Assembly: GCF_026343335.1 (NCBI RefSeq)
Contig: NZ_JAPELX010000002.1
Location: forward strand, 1-64,000
Direction of reading: 5' to 3'
From: Streptomyces sp. NBC_00078
GTDB lineage: Bacteria > Actinomycetota > Actinomycetes > Streptomycetales > Streptomycetaceae
DNA length: 64,000 bases
A program made the position numbers and the translations under genes. The notes under the pieces are model-generated. The model had not been told where the DNA came from, ran no database searches, and worked only from the letters and a program-made list of their open reading frames with translations. Position 1 is the first letter of the stretch; each line of letters starts with the position of its first letter. Shown one piece after another: positions 24,482 through 33,734 of the stretch.

Positions 24482-27124
24482 TTACTCGGTGGACGCCTTC
24501 AGGTTCGCCGCTGTGGCCCTGACCGTCGGGTGGCGGTAGAGCTGGCGCAGACGCAGGGGCGGCAGGCCGCGGGCGCGCAGCGCCGCGCCGATACGGACCG
24601 CGAACAGAGAGTTGCCGCCCAGTTCGAAGAAGTCGTCGTCCAACTCCACGGGCGTGCACAGGACCTCGCTCCAGATCTCGCGCAGATTCTCGGCGAGGTC
24701 GTCGTCGGTGGCGGGCTCCCGCGGCTTCGCGGACCCCGCCGGTACGCGCCGCACCTCCGGCGCGGGCAGCTTCGCCGTGTCCAGCTTGCCGTTCGGGGTC
24801 AGCGGAAGCACGTCCAGGGCGGTGACCGTGGCGGGGAGCATGTACGCGGGGAGGATGCCCGCGGCCCGGTCGCGGACCGCGCCGGGGTCGCCGCCCGGGG
24901 ACAGCACCACGTAGGCGTCGATACGGGCGGTGGCCGCGTCGACCGGGTCGTGACGGTGGACCACGACGGCGGCCGTACGGACCCCGGGGTCCTCCAGCAG
25001 GACGGATCGGATCTCGTCGAGTTCGATGCGGAAACCGCGGATCTTGACCTGGCTGTCGATCCGGCCGAGGTGTTCGAGCCGGCCGTCGGGGCGCAACCGC
25101 CCCAGGTCGCCACTGCGGTACAGCGTGCCGTCGGCGAACGGGTCCGGCACGAACCGCTCGGCCGTCAGCTCCTCCTGCCCCAGGTAGCCGAGCGCGACCC
25201 CCGCACCGCCGACGCATATCTCGCCCGCCACGCCCGGCGGCAGCAGCCGGCCCCGCCCGTCCATCACATACAGGTGCCAGCCGGGCAGGGCGTGGCCGAC
25301 GGAGCGGGTGGCGGCCAGGGCCAGTTTGCGGGTGAGGGTCTGCTCGGTGACGTGGACCGTCGTCTCCGTGATGCCGAACATGTTCACCACCCGGCACGTC
25401 GACTCGGGGTGCCGGTCGAACCAGCCGAGCATCATGCGGGCGTCGAGCGGTTCGCCGCCGAAGACGATCAGGCGGACCGTCAGGTCGGCGTGGTCGACGT
25501 CCAGGAGCTGGGCGAAGGCCGACGGGGTCTGGCTGAGGACCGTGACCTTCTCGGTGGCGAGCAGATCGCGGAAGCGGTCGGGCTCGCGCGAGACGAAGTA
25601 GGGCACGACGACCAGCCGGCCGCCGGTGAGCAGGCAGCCCCAGATCTCCCACACCGAGAAGTCGAAGGCGCTGGAGTGGAACCAGGTCCATACGTCCTCG
25701 GTGCCGAGACCGTACTCGCCGCGGGTGGCGTCGATCAGGGCGAGGACGTTGCGGTGCGGGACGACGACCCCCTTGGGGCGGCCGGTGGAGCCGGACGTGT
25801 AGATCACGTAAGCGGCGGTGTCGGGCGTACCGGCCGTCGGCGGGAGCACGGCGTCGGGGTGTTGCGCGGCCTCGTCGAGCAGTTCGTCCGGTGTCACCGG
25901 CGCACAGCCCGCCACCTCCGGGAACTCGGCGAGCCGGGTGATCACCGTGCGCAACCCCGCGTCCCGTGCTGTGTGGGCGATACGGTCCGCCGGGTAGGCC
26001 GGGTCGATGGGTACGTAGGTCGCGCCGGCCTTGAGTACGGCGAGCAGGGTGACGATCAGTTCCGCGGTGCGCTCCAGGCAGACGCCCACCCGGTCGCCGG
26101 CCGCGACGTTGCGCTCCCGCAGGCCGTGCGCCAGCAGAGCCGACCGCTCGTCCAACTCGCCGTAGGTGAGTCCGGCCGCGCCCTCGGTCACGGCGATGCG
26201 CTCCGGTGTGGCCGCCGCGATCCGGGCGAACGCCTCGGGCACGGTCACCGGCGTGGTGGTCAGCGGGCGGGACGGGCGCCCGAGTGCCGCCACACGGTCG
26301 CGCTCGTCCTCGTCGAGCAGACCGACGTCGTCGACCGCGGTCCGGGGTGAGGTCAGGATCATCCCGTGCACCCGCGCCAGGTACCGGGCGAACTGTGCGA
26401 CGATCTCCGTGGAGACATGGCCGCCGACGTGGTCGCAGCGCAGCCACCAGCCGTCGGCGTCGTTGAACACCGACAGGGTGAGCGGAAACGGCGGTGCGAG
26501 GCAGGGCACGTACGCGCCGGGGAGTCCCGCTCTGTCGAACAGCAGGCCGGCGAGTGCGGGGCCCTCCGCGGGGGCGGGCTTCAGCTCGCCCAGCGTCGGA
26601 GCCTCCGGCACGGTGAAGGTGCCGTGGTCGGTGCCGATGAGCGGGATGGTCTCGGGGTCGTGGCGGCGCAGGGTCACGGCGAGGGCAGCGAGCCAGCTCG
26701 CCTCGGCGCCTCCGTCGTCGAGGGCGAGGAGGTAGGGGACGGTGGGGCCGTCGTCGCCCAGACCCCAGGCGGGAGCGGGTGCCGCGGGCGAGGTGCGGCC
26801 CACTTCCGGTGTGTGGGACTCCCCGGCTCCCGGCTCGACGGGCTCGCCGGCCGCCAGCCGCCCGAGAGCCGCGCGATCCCACCGGTCCCGTGCGGCCACC
26901 AGGACCAGGTCGCAGAGGCCGTCGGCGTAACGCAGCAGCACCCTGCGCAGCCCCTCGGCCGGGCGAGCGAGTTCGGTGGCGCGGCGGCGCTCGGCGAGCG
27001 GGTCCGCCGCCGGAGCGGGGACGTCCTCGATCCACAGCCCCGGAGGGGCGGTCGGATACGGCGAGCGGTCCGAGCGGACGCGCACCGCGTGGCAGCGGGC
27101 CGCGAGGTGGAGGGGGCCTGACAC
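24482..27124 (-). CDS. Free-standing NRPS adenylation-carrier protein (Thr-like code) with truncated condensation-like N-terminus
   Basis: 880 residues. Order: about 1-290 an N-terminal region resembling the distal part of a condensation domain but without any HHxxxDG motif; about 300-790 an adenylation domain (YTSGSTGRPKG, FGITETT, YRSGDLGR, NGKLDTAKL); about 810-875 a carrier domain with the phosphopantetheine serine in FFELGGNSLFAV. Reading the binding pocket by alignment to GrsA from memory gives D-F-W-S-V-G-M-V-H-K, close to the threonine code DFWNIGMVHK. There is no catalytic C or TE domain, so it must hand its aminoacyl group to another protein. The large NRPS has one module with no A domain (41850-43370), so this is the probable trans-loading partner, as Ramo17 is in ramoplanin synthesis. 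The GTG at 27124 follows AAGGAG. Last gene of the leftward operon. Confidence 0.9.
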   Translation of the reverse strand: MSGPLHLAARCHAVRVRSDRSPYPTAPPGLWIEDVPAPAADPLAERRRATELARPAEGLRRVLLRYADGLCDLVLVAARDRWDRAALGRLAAGEPVEPGAGESHTPEVGRTSPAAPAPAWGLGDDGPTVPYLLALDDGGAEASWLAALAVTLRRHDPETIPLIGTDHGTFTVPEAPTLGELKPAPAEGPALAGLLFDRAGLPGAYVPCLAPPFPLTLSVFNDADGWWLRCDHVGGHVSTEIVAQFARYLARVHGMILTSPRTAVDDVGLLDEDERDRVAALGRPSRPLTTTPVTVPEAFARIAAATPERIAVTEGAAGLTYGELDERSALLAHGLRERNVAAGDRVGVCLERTAELIVTLLAVLKAGATYVPIDPAYPADRIAHTARDAGLRTVITRLAEFPEVAGCAPVTPDELLDEAAQHPDAVLPPTAGTPDTAAYVIYTSGSTGRPKGVVVPHRNVLALIDATRGEYGLGTEDVWTWFHSSAFDFSVWEIWGCLLTGGRLVVVPYFVSREPDRFRDLLATEKVTVLSQTPSAFAQLLDVDHADLTVRLIVFGGEPLDARMMLGWFDRHPESTCRVVNMFGITETTVHVTEQTLTRKLALAATRSVGHALPGWHLYVMDGRGRLLPPGVAGEICVGGAGVALGYLGQEELTAERFVPDPFADGTLYRSGDLGRLRPDGRLEHLGRIDSQVKIRGFRIELDEIRSVLLEDPGVRTAAVVVHRHDPVDAATARIDAYVVLSPGGDPGAVRDRAAGILPAYMLPATVTALDVLPLTPNGKLDTAKLPAPEVRRVPAGSAKPREPATDDDLAENLREIWSEVLCTPVELDDDFFELGGNSLFAVRIGAALRARGLPPLRLRQLYRHPTVRATAANLKASTE

Positions 27125-27194
27125 GGTCGTACTCCTTGCTGGTCCGGGGAGTTGTTCCGCGGAGTCGGTCGGGAAGGGCGGACGGGGCGGGAGC

Positions 27195-28019
27195 TCAGCG
27201 AATGCTGAACCCGCCGTCCACGGTCAGGACCGAGCCGGTGATCTGACGCGACTCGTCCGAGGCGAGGAAGACCACCGCGGCGCCGACGTCCTCGGGCTCG
27301 ATCAGGGCGTTCATCGGCTGCGCCTCGACGAAGGTCCTCTCGTGCTCGTGCACCGGGACTTCGAGCGCCCTGGCGATCTCGGCGAGCATCCGGCCCTCGG
27401 CCCGCGCGTCGTCGCGCACCGATCCGGGACAGACCGCGTTCACACGCACCTTGGTCGGCGCGTAGTCGAGCGCCGCCGCCTTGGTCAGCCCGACGACGGC
27501 GTGCTTGGCGGCGACGTATCCGGCGAAGTTCCGGTAGCCCACCAGCCCCGCGGTGGAGGCGACGTTGACGATGCTTCCGGCACGCCGGGCGCTCATCGCC
27601 TTGCCGACCTCGCGGATCACCCGCCAGGCGCCGGAGAGGTCCACGTCGATCATCAGGGACCACTCCTCCTCGGCGATCTCGTGCACCGGCTTGCCCGAGG
27701 GTGCGGCGATGCCCGCGTTGTTCACGGCGACGTCGATCCGGCCGAACCGGTCCTCGGCTCGGGTCACCGCCTCCCGTACGGCGCGCAGGTCACGGATGTC
27801 GGCTTCGGCCGTGAGGACGGCCGCGCCCGCCTCCCGGCACAGCGCGGCCGTGTGAGTCAACTGCCCAGGGGTGCCCAGCGGGTAGGGCACGCCGGGCAGG
27901 TCGGCGCAGATGTCCAGCAGGGTGAGATCGGCGCCCTCGGCGGCACAGGCGAGCGCGGTGGCCCTGCCGAGTCCGCGGGCGGCGCCGGTGACGAGGACCG
28001 ACTTGCCGTGCAGACGCAT
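27195..28019 (-). CDS. Short-chain dehydrogenase/reductase
   Basis: 274 residues, classical SDR. Seen: the cofactor motif TGAARGLG near residue 11, NNAG near residue 100, catalytic Ser in NVASTAG, and YVAAK near residue 170 with the catalytic Tyr and Lys. The extended loop before NNAG is longer than in minimal SDRs. It sits between the type II thioesterase and the A-T gene, in a position comparable to SDR genes in enduracidin/ramoplanin-type clusters. It may reduce or oxidise a keto or hydroxy group on the lipid or an amino-acid precursor; the substrate is unknown. ATG at 28019 preceded by AAGGAG. Confidence 0.88.
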   Translation of the reverse strand: MRLHGKSVLVTGAARGLGRATALACAAEGADLTLLDICADLPGVPYPLGTPGQLTHTAALCREAGAAVLTAEADIRDLRAVREAVTRAEDRFGRIDVAVNNAGIAAPSGKPVHEIAEEEWSLMIDVDLSGAWRVIREVGKAMSARRAGSIVNVASTAGLVGYRNFAGYVAAKHAVVGLTKAAALDYAPTKVRVNAVCPGSVRDDARAEGRMLAEIARALEVPVHEHERTFVEAQPMNALIEPEDVGAAVVFLASDESRQITGSVLTVDGGFSIR

Positions 28020-28071
28020 CGGGAACTCCTTGAAGGTCAGTGCGTTGAGGAGGACCGAGGGCGGGGCGGAA

Positions 28072-28782
28072 CTACAGGACCGTCGAGACGATCAGCCGGA
28101 CCAGCGCGGGCGCGGCGTCGGTGAGGTACATGTGGCCGCCGGGGACCTCGACATGCTCGAAGTCCCGGCCCGCGACCTTGCTCCAGGACTCGGCGTCGTC
28201 GTAGCCGACCAGGTCGTCGTCCTCGCCCCGGACGACCGTGAGAGGGGCGTTCAGCGGGAGGTCGGTGGAGGGCGAGTAGTTCTCGTGCATCTCGACGTCC
28301 GCGCGCAGGGCGGGCAGGACCATCTCGCGCATCTCCGGGTCGTCCAGCGCCGGATGGTGGTAGCCGGCGAACTCCCCGACCTGGGCGAGGAACTCCTCGT
28401 CGGACAGGCCGGTGGCCCGCCGCTCGCGTCCCCGGGCCGGTTCCGGCGACCCGCTGACGAACAGGTGGGCCAGCTCGACGCCGGGCTCCGCGACCAGCCG
28501 GTGGGCGAGTTCGTAGGCGAGCACCGCGCCGAGGCTGTGCCCGAAGAGGACCGCCCTGCCACCGCCGTCACCGAGCCGCTCCCTCAGCTCGGTCAGGAGA
28601 CCGGCGACGGCCTGGTGCGCGTCACGGTACGGCTCCTCGTCGATCAGCCGCTCGCGGCCCGGCAGTTGCAGGGGCACGATCTCCACCCCGTCCCCGGCCA
28701 GGGCCGTCCAGGGCCGGTAGAACGATGCGCCCGCCCCGGCGTACGGCAGGCAGATCAGCTTGGTCGTGTCACGCGTGGTCAT
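28072..28782 (-). CDS. Type II thioesterase
   Basis: 236 residues, external editing thioesterase of NRPS clusters (RifR/GrsT family). It removes stalled or wrong acyl groups from carrier domains. Seen: the N-terminal LICLPYAGAGASFYRPW typical of the family, nucleophile motif GHSLGA near residue 84, an acid residue in the VRGEDDDLV segment, and a C-terminal His in PGGHMYL. The ATG lies inside the end of the LLM oxidoreductase gene (14-nt overlap) with AAGGAG upstream. Its presence supports an active assembly line using both the large NRPS and the trans-acting A-T protein. Confidence 0.93.
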   Translation of the reverse strand: MTTRDTTKLICLPYAGAGASFYRPWTALAGDGVEIVPLQLPGRERLIDEEPYRDAHQAVAGLLTELRERLGDGGGRAVLFGHSLGAVLAYELAHRLVAEPGVELAHLFVSGSPEPARGRERRATGLSDEEFLAQVGEFAGYHHPALDDPEMREMVLPALRADVEMHENYSPSTDLPLNAPLTVVRGEDDDLVGYDDAESWSKVAGRDFEHVEVPGGHMYLTDAAPALVRLIVSTVL

Positions 28783-29929
28783 GGGTGCGGGTGTCTCCTT
28801 GTGAGTGGGGGGCTTCGTGCGCGCCTCGTGGGCGAGGACTCGCGGGGTGCCGATCGGAAGCGAGCAGGCCGGCGCGTTCCGCCGCCTCGACGGCGGTGCG
28901 CAGCGCCGCGGCGGCGCGCTGCGGGCCGGGCAGACCGGGGCCGACCGGCATGACGTTGAGCGTGGTGGCGCCGGCCTCGGCGAACGCCGTCATCCGCTCG
29001 GCGATGCGCTCCCGCGGGCCGAGCAGCGAGGTGGCGTCGAGGAATTCGAGCGGCACGGCGGCCATGGCACCCGGGTAGTCACCGGCCAGGAAACGCTCCT
29101 GGACGGCGCGGGCCTCGGCTCCGAAGCCCATGCGCTCGGCCAGCTGGGTGTAGTGGTTGTCCGCACGCCCGCCCATGCCGCCGAGGTACAGCGCGGCGTA
29201 GCCCCGCACCCGGCGTGCGCAGGCCCGCCAGTCGGTGCCGGTCACCAGGGGCACGCCCGGGGCGATGTCGAACCCGTCGAGGGTGCGGCCCGACTTGGCG
29301 AGGCCGGCCTTGAGGGGCTGCAACTGCTGGGCGGCGTGGGCGGGTGAGAAGAACACCGGAAGCCAGCCGTCGGCGATCTCCCCGGCCAGCTCCAGGTTCC
29401 TCGGGCCGAGCGCGGCGAGGTAGACCGGGATCCGCTCGCGCTGCGGCCGGATGGTGAGGGCGAGTGCCTTGCCCGGGCCGTCCGGCAGCGGAAGCGTGAA
29501 GTGGCGGCCGTCGAACTCCAACGGCTCCCGGCGCAGCGCCCGCCGCACCAGCTCGACGTATTCACGGGTACGGCCCAGCGGTGAGCCGAACCTGACGCCG
29601 TGCCAGCCCTCCGAGACCTGGGGTCCGGACACGCCGAGGCCGAGCCTGAGCCGTCCGCCGGACAGGGTGTCCAGGGTGGCGGCGGTCATCGCCGTCATGG
29701 CGGGCGAGCGGGCGGGGATCTGCAGGACGGCGCTGCCGACGTCGATGCGGGTGGTGCGGGCGGCGATCCAGGACAGCAGGGTGACGGCGTCGGATCCGTA
29801 GGCCTCGGAGACCCACACCGCCGAGTAGCCGAGGTCCTCGGCCAGAGAGGCGAGCGGGAGGCTGGAAGCGTCGTTGCCGCCGACCCAGTAGCCGAGGTTG
29901 AGGCCGAGGCGCAGGGTGGGGACGGTCAT
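28769..29929 (-). CDS. LLM-class (F420- or FMN-dependent) oxidoreductase
   Basis: 386 residues, luciferase-like TIM barrel. Seen: the N-terminal strand RLGLNLGYW, the LAEDLGYSAVWVSE segment that begins most F420-dependent members, TRIDVGSAVLQIPARSP, and a GVSGPQVSEGWHG segment near residue 105. Such enzymes use reduced F420 or FMN for hydride transfer or monooxygenation. In this cluster it could hydroxylate or reduce an amino-acid residue or the acyl chain, but nothing in the sequence fixes the substrate. The last 35 residues are low-complexity and polar. It overlaps the downstream thioesterase start by 14 nt and follows the ABC permease after 66 nt. Confidence 0.85.
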   Translation of the reverse strand: MTVPTLRLGLNLGYWVGGNDASSLPLASLAEDLGYSAVWVSEAYGSDAVTLLSWIAARTTRIDVGSAVLQIPARSPAMTAMTAATLDTLSGGRLRLGLGVSGPQVSEGWHGVRFGSPLGRTREYVELVRRALRREPLEFDGRHFTLPLPDGPGKALALTIRPQRERIPVYLAALGPRNLELAGEIADGWLPVFFSPAHAAQQLQPLKAGLAKSGRTLDGFDIAPGVPLVTGTDWRACARRVRGYAALYLGGMGGRADNHYTQLAERMGFGAEARAVQERFLAGDYPGAMAAVPLEFLDATSLLGPRERIAERMTAFAEAGATTLNVMPVGPGLPGPQRAAAALRTAVEAAERAGLLASDRHPASPRPRGAHEAPHSQGDTRTHDHA

Positions 29930-29995
29930 GGGGGGCTCCTGTACGGGCGGGCGCGAGGGCCGGCCCGGCCCGGTCGTGGCGCGATCGCGTCGCGG

Positions 29996-30880
29996 TCAGC
30001 GGCTTGTGCGGGTGCGGTAGCGCCAGGTCGACAGCGTGACGAAGACGGCGATGAGCAGCACCGAGCAGGCCGTCGTGTACAGCGCGGGATGCTGGGCGGG
30101 CCAGTCGTGCTGCATGCGGAAGCCGGGCGGTGGCGTGTTGCCGAAGAACATGCGCAGCGCGCCCGCGAGCGAGGTGATGGGGTTCCAGGCGGCCACGGTG
30201 GACAGCGGGCCGGGCAGGGAGGAACCGGAGACGAACGCGGAGGAGATGAACGTCACCGGGAACAGCCAGATCAGGCCGAGGCTGCCCGCCACCTGGATGT
30301 TCGGCGCGACGAGGGCGACGGACACGCCGATCCAGGACATCGCGAAGGAGAACAGCAGCGCCAGCAGGACCCCGGCGGCGACCTCGAACGGCCCGGTGTG
30401 CGGGCGCCAGCCCATCAGCAGACCGCAGGTGGTGGTGACGGTGACGCTCGCCACGCAGGTGGCGAGGTCGGACGTGGTCCGGCCGAGCAGCAGTGCCACG
30501 CGGGAGATCGGCAGCGCGCGGAAGCGGTCGATCATGCCCTGTTCCAGGTCCCGGGCGAGCCCGACCGTGGTGAACGTGGTGGTGAAGGCCACCGTCTGCG
30601 CGAGCAGCCCGCTCACCATGTACGAGCGGTAGGCCGGGCCGCCCAGGCTGTTGCCGAAGACGTAGCCGATGAGCATGGCGTACACGACCGGCTCGACCAG
30701 ACAGGCGATCAGCAGGCCGGGATTGCGCAGCAGATGCAGCAGGTTGCGCAGGGCCAGGTCGGCGCTCTCGGCGAGCACGCGCAGGACGGGACTGCGCCGG
30801 GCGCGGGTACGGCGGGGGCCGGTCGCCGGCGCGTCCCGGCGCGGGGTGCGGGCGCTGCGCACATCGGTGGTCGCCGTCAT
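29996..30880 (-). CDS. ABC-2 type exporter, membrane subunit (DrrB-like)
   Basis: 294 residues with about six transmembrane helices (for example around LIACLVEPVVYAMLIGYVF, VAAGVLLALLFSFAMSWIG, LGLIWLFPVTFISSAF, TTACSVLLIAVFVTLS). The N-terminal 35 residues are basic and cytoplasmic. ATG at 30880 is chosen because it overlaps the ATPase stop (TGATG); reading further upstream only follows a shadow of the ATPase gene. With the ATPase it forms a two-gene exporter of the daunorubicin-resistance type, probably moving the lipopeptide out of the cell and giving self-resistance. Confidence 0.92.
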   Translation of the reverse strand: MTATTDVRSARTPRRDAPATGPRRTRARRSPVLRVLAESADLALRNLLHLLRNPGLLIACLVEPVVYAMLIGYVFGNSLGGPAYRSYMVSGLLAQTVAFTTTFTTVGLARDLEQGMIDRFRALPISRVALLLGRTTSDLATCVASVTVTTTCGLLMGWRPHTGPFEVAAGVLLALLFSFAMSWIGVSVALVAPNIQVAGSLGLIWLFPVTFISSAFVSGSSLPGPLSTVAAWNPITSLAGALRMFFGNTPPPGFRMQHDWPAQHPALYTTACSVLLIAVFVTLSTWRYRTRTSR

Positions 30881-31839
30881 CACGCCGCCTCCCGGCGGGC
30901 GCGGCTGGTCAGGCCGAGGAATACGTCGTCGAGTGTGCAGCGGCTGAGTCCGATCTCCAGCACATCGACCTGCTCGCCCTCGAGTGCGGTCAGGGCTCGG
31001 CCCAGTGCGGCCCGGCCGTCGGCGGCGGCCACCTCCACGCGCCGGGCACGCCGGTCCACCGCCGGGGTCGCGCCGGTCGCCCGCTGCGCGGCGCGTGCCG
31101 CCGCGTCGAGCTGGTGGTCCTCGGCGACACACACGACGAGCCGGTTGCCGGCGGCCGCCTTCAGCTCGTCGCTGGTGCCCTCCGCCACGACCTGCCCCCG
31201 GTCGATCACGGTGATCCGGTCGGCGAGGCGGTCCGCCTCCTCCAGGTACTGGGTCGTCAGCAGGATCGTGGTGCCGGCGGCGACCAGTTCACCGACCGCC
31301 TCCCACGTGTCGAGCCGGCTTTCGGGGTCGAGCCCGGTCGTCGGCTCGTCCAGCACGACCAGGGGCGGGGAACCGACGAGAGCGGCGGCCAGATCCAGTC
31401 GCCGGCGCATCCCGCCCGAGTAGGTGCCGGCCTGGCGCCCGGCCACGTCGGTCAGCCGGAACCGGGACAGCAGGTCATCTGCGATGCGGCGGGCCGTACG
31501 ACGCCCCACGCCCCGCAGCTTCCCGAGGAGGTAGAGGTTTTCGAAACCCGTCAGCACACCGTCGACCGTCGAGTACTGACCGGCCGTTCCAATCGCGGAG
31601 CGTACCTTCTCCGGTTCTTCAGTCACGCTCCAGCCATTGACGAAAGCTCGCCCGGAGTCCGGTTCGAGGAGTGTCGTCAGGATTTTCACCAGGGTGGTTT
31701 TTCCGGCTCCATTCGGCCCCAAGAGCCCCATGACTTCACCTGGATGGATTTCCAGCTCAATGCCACGTAACGCGTGATTCTTTCGGTATTTTTTCTGTAG
31801 GTCTTGGACCAGTATGGAGGATGCGGTCGGGGTAGGCAC
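30880..31839 (-). CDS. ABC exporter ATPase subunit (DrrA-like)
   Basis: About 319 residues. Seen: Walker A GPNGAGKTT, signature YSGGMRRRLD, Walker B LVVLDEPTTGLD, the TTQYLEEAD switch segment typical of DrrA-type ATPases, and the C-terminal regulatory extension of about 90 residues that these proteins carry. The start is uncertain: a GTG at 31839 begins right before the conserved core (SILVQDLQKKY), while an in-frame start at 31905 would add 22 hydrophobic residues with no family precedent. First gene of the leftward operon, divergent from the acyl-AMP ligase. Confidence 0.9.
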   Translation of the reverse strand: MPTPTASSILVQDLQKKYRKNHALRGIELEIHPGEVMGLLGPNGAGKTTLVKILTTLLEPDSGRAFVNGWSVTEEPEKVRSAIGTAGQYSTVDGVLTGFENLYLLGKLRGVGRRTARRIADDLLSRFRLTDVAGRQAGTYSGGMRRRLDLAAALVGSPPLVVLDEPTTGLDPESRLDTWEAVGELVAAGTTILLTTQYLEEADRLADRITVIDRGQVVAEGTSDELKAAAGNRLVVCVAEDHQLDAAARAAQRATGATPAVDRRARRVEVAAADGRAALGRALTALEGEQVDVLEIGLSRCTLDDVFLGLTSRARREAA

Positions 31840-31917
31840 AGACCAGTTATATGCGGCTCCGGCGATGTGAGTCGACCACGAAAGAGTCAACAAACAAAGA
31901 CTCATCGATGACTTTGC

Positions 31918-31946
31918 TTGACGTCTGCTTGGACTTTATTTAAGTT
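31918..31946 (+). promoter_or_regulatory. Candidate vegetative-type promoter of the lipid-peptide operon
   Basis: TTGACG, 17-nt spacer, TAAGTT, 34 nt before the GTG at 31980. The 100 nt around it are strikingly AT-rich for this genome. Just upstream, GAGTC and GACTC form a small inverted repeat at about 31885-31903 that could be an operator between the two divergent arms. Confidence 0.55.
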
Positions 31947-31979
31947 GATCGTCTCTCTTGGTCATCTAAAGTTCCTGTC

Positions 31980-33734
31980 GTGCAAGAATTACTCACGCCA
32001 CTGAGGGAACGGGCGGCGCGCGATCCGCAGCAGCCGGCCGTGACTTTTGTTTCGGAATTCAGCGACATCAAACGGACAGTGCGCGACCGGGCGGAACTGG
32101 ACCTGCATTCGAGGCGCATTGCCTCCTGGCTCCAGGAGCGGCTTGCTCCGGGAGACAGAGCACTTCTCCTCTACTCCCCGGGAATCGAGTTCACCACAGC
32201 CTTTTCCGCCTGTGTCCACGCGGGCGTCATCGCCGTGCCCGCCCCGCTGCCTGGCCGCTACCGGCACGAGCGCCGCAGGCTCGCCGCCATCGCCCGCGAC
32301 GCGGGAGTACGCGCCGTCCTGACACAGCAGAGCGACCTCCCGGACGTCGAGAAGTGGGTCGCCGAGGAGGGCGTCACCGGTGCGGTCTGCCACCCGACCG
32401 ACGCCGGTGACGGGGACCCGGGCGCCTGGACCGCTCCGGAGGTGTCGTCCGAGACCCTGGCCCTGCTCCAGTACACGTCGGGATCGACCGGCGACCCCAA
32501 GGGCGTCATGGTCACCCACGGCAACCTGGTCGCCAACGTGGACCGCATGGCCCGCATGTTCGGGAACGACAGCGCCACCGCGTACGGCGGCTGGATCCCC
32601 CTGTACCACGACATGGGGCTGATCGGCCTGATGCTGCCCGGCCTCCTGCTCGGGAACGGGTACGTCCAGATGGACCCCATGTCCTTCCTGCGCCGCCCGT
32701 ACCACTGGCTGCGCATGCTGGACGCCTGCGACGTCAACTTCACCGCCGCGCCCGACTTCGGGTACGAGATGTGTGTCCGCCGGGTCACCGACGAACAACT
32801 CGCCACGCTCGACCTGTCCCGGCTCAAGGCGGCCAACGGCTCCGAGCCGGTCCGCGCCGACGTGGTCGCCGCCTTCACCGAGCGGTTCGCCGCAGCGGGA
32901 CTGCGGCCGGAGGCGCTCATACCCGTGTACGGCCTGGCGGAGGCGACGCTGATGGTCTCCGGGACGTCCCGGAGGCCACCACGGTGCACCCCGGTCGTCA
33001 CCGCCGCACTGGAGGACGGGCGCCTGCGGCCGGCCGACGGCACGCAGCCGTCCCGCGTACTCGTCGGATGCGGTGCCCCGGCCGGATCCGACACGCTGAT
33101 CGTCGACCCCGACACCGGCGACGCCCTGCCCGAGGGCCGCATCGGCGAGATCTGGCTCGACGGCCCCTGTGTCACCGCGGGCTACTGGGAGAACGACGAC
33201 ACCACCGAGACCACGTTCCACGCGCACACCAGCGACGGATGCGGCCCGTTCCTGCGCACCGGCGACCTAGGCGGCCTGCTCGACGGCGACCTGTACATCA
33301 CCGGCCGCCGCAAGGATGTCCTCGTGCTGCACGGCCGCAACCTGCACCCCGCGGACATCGAATACGAACTGCGGGCGCAGCACGAGGAGTTGGAGGGGCT
33401 GCACGGCGCCGTCTTCATGGTCGGACACGACGACGGGGTGGACGCCGCCCCCGCGATCGTCGTCGTGCACGAGATCCGCGCCCACTGGGGTGCCGAGCGC
33501 CTGGGCGAGATCGCCGTCGGCATGAAGCAGACCGTGGCCCGGGACTTCGGCGTGCCGGTCGCGGGCGTCGCCCTCGTCAGGCCCGGCGGCGTACGACGCA
33601 CCACCAGCGGCAAGGTGCAGCGCTCGGCGATGCGCGCCCTCTACCTCGCCGCCGGACTGGAAACCCTGCACGTCGCCGAGGACCCACTGCTCACCGCGGT
33701 CCTGGCCGGGCATCGGAGGGGGACCACACGATGA
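31980..33734 (+). CDS. Fatty acyl-AMP ligase (FAAL)
   Basis: 584 residues, the usual FAAL length. It activates a free fatty acid as acyl-AMP and loads it onto the acyl carrier protein encoded at 37245, bypassing CoA. Seen: YTSGSTGDPKGVMV (ATP motif) near residue 165, the FAAL signature GGWIPLYHDMGLIG near residue 205, VYGLAEATLMVSG near residue 315, and RTGDLGGL followed by GRRKDVLVLHGRNLHPADIE near residue 445. The closing segment TTSGKVQRSAMRALY is also typical. GTG start at 31980; no strong ribosome site, so initiation may be from a short leader. First gene of the rightward arm; stop overlaps the next ATG (ATGA). It starts lipopeptide assembly. Confidence 0.93.
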   Translation: MQELLTPLRERAARDPQQPAVTFVSEFSDIKRTVRDRAELDLHSRRIASWLQERLAPGDRALLLYSPGIEFTTAFSACVHAGVIAVPAPLPGRYRHERRRLAAIARDAGVRAVLTQQSDLPDVEKWVAEEGVTGAVCHPTDAGDGDPGAWTAPEVSSETLALLQYTSGSTGDPKGVMVTHGNLVANVDRMARMFGNDSATAYGGWIPLYHDMGLIGLMLPGLLLGNGYVQMDPMSFLRRPYHWLRMLDACDVNFTAAPDFGYEMCVRRVTDEQLATLDLSRLKAANGSEPVRADVVAAFTERFAAAGLRPEALIPVYGLAEATLMVSGTSRRPPRCTPVVTAALEDGRLRPADGTQPSRVLVGCGAPAGSDTLIVDPDTGDALPEGRIGEIWLDGPCVTAGYWENDDTTETTFHAHTSDGCGPFLRTGDLGGLLDGDLYITGRRKDVLVLHGRNLHPADIEYELRAQHEELEGLHGAVFMVGHDDGVDAAPAIVVVHEIRAHWGAERLGEIAVGMKQTVARDFGVPVAGVALVRPGGVRRTTSGKVQRSAMRALYLAAGLETLHVAEDPLLTAVLAGHRRGTTR

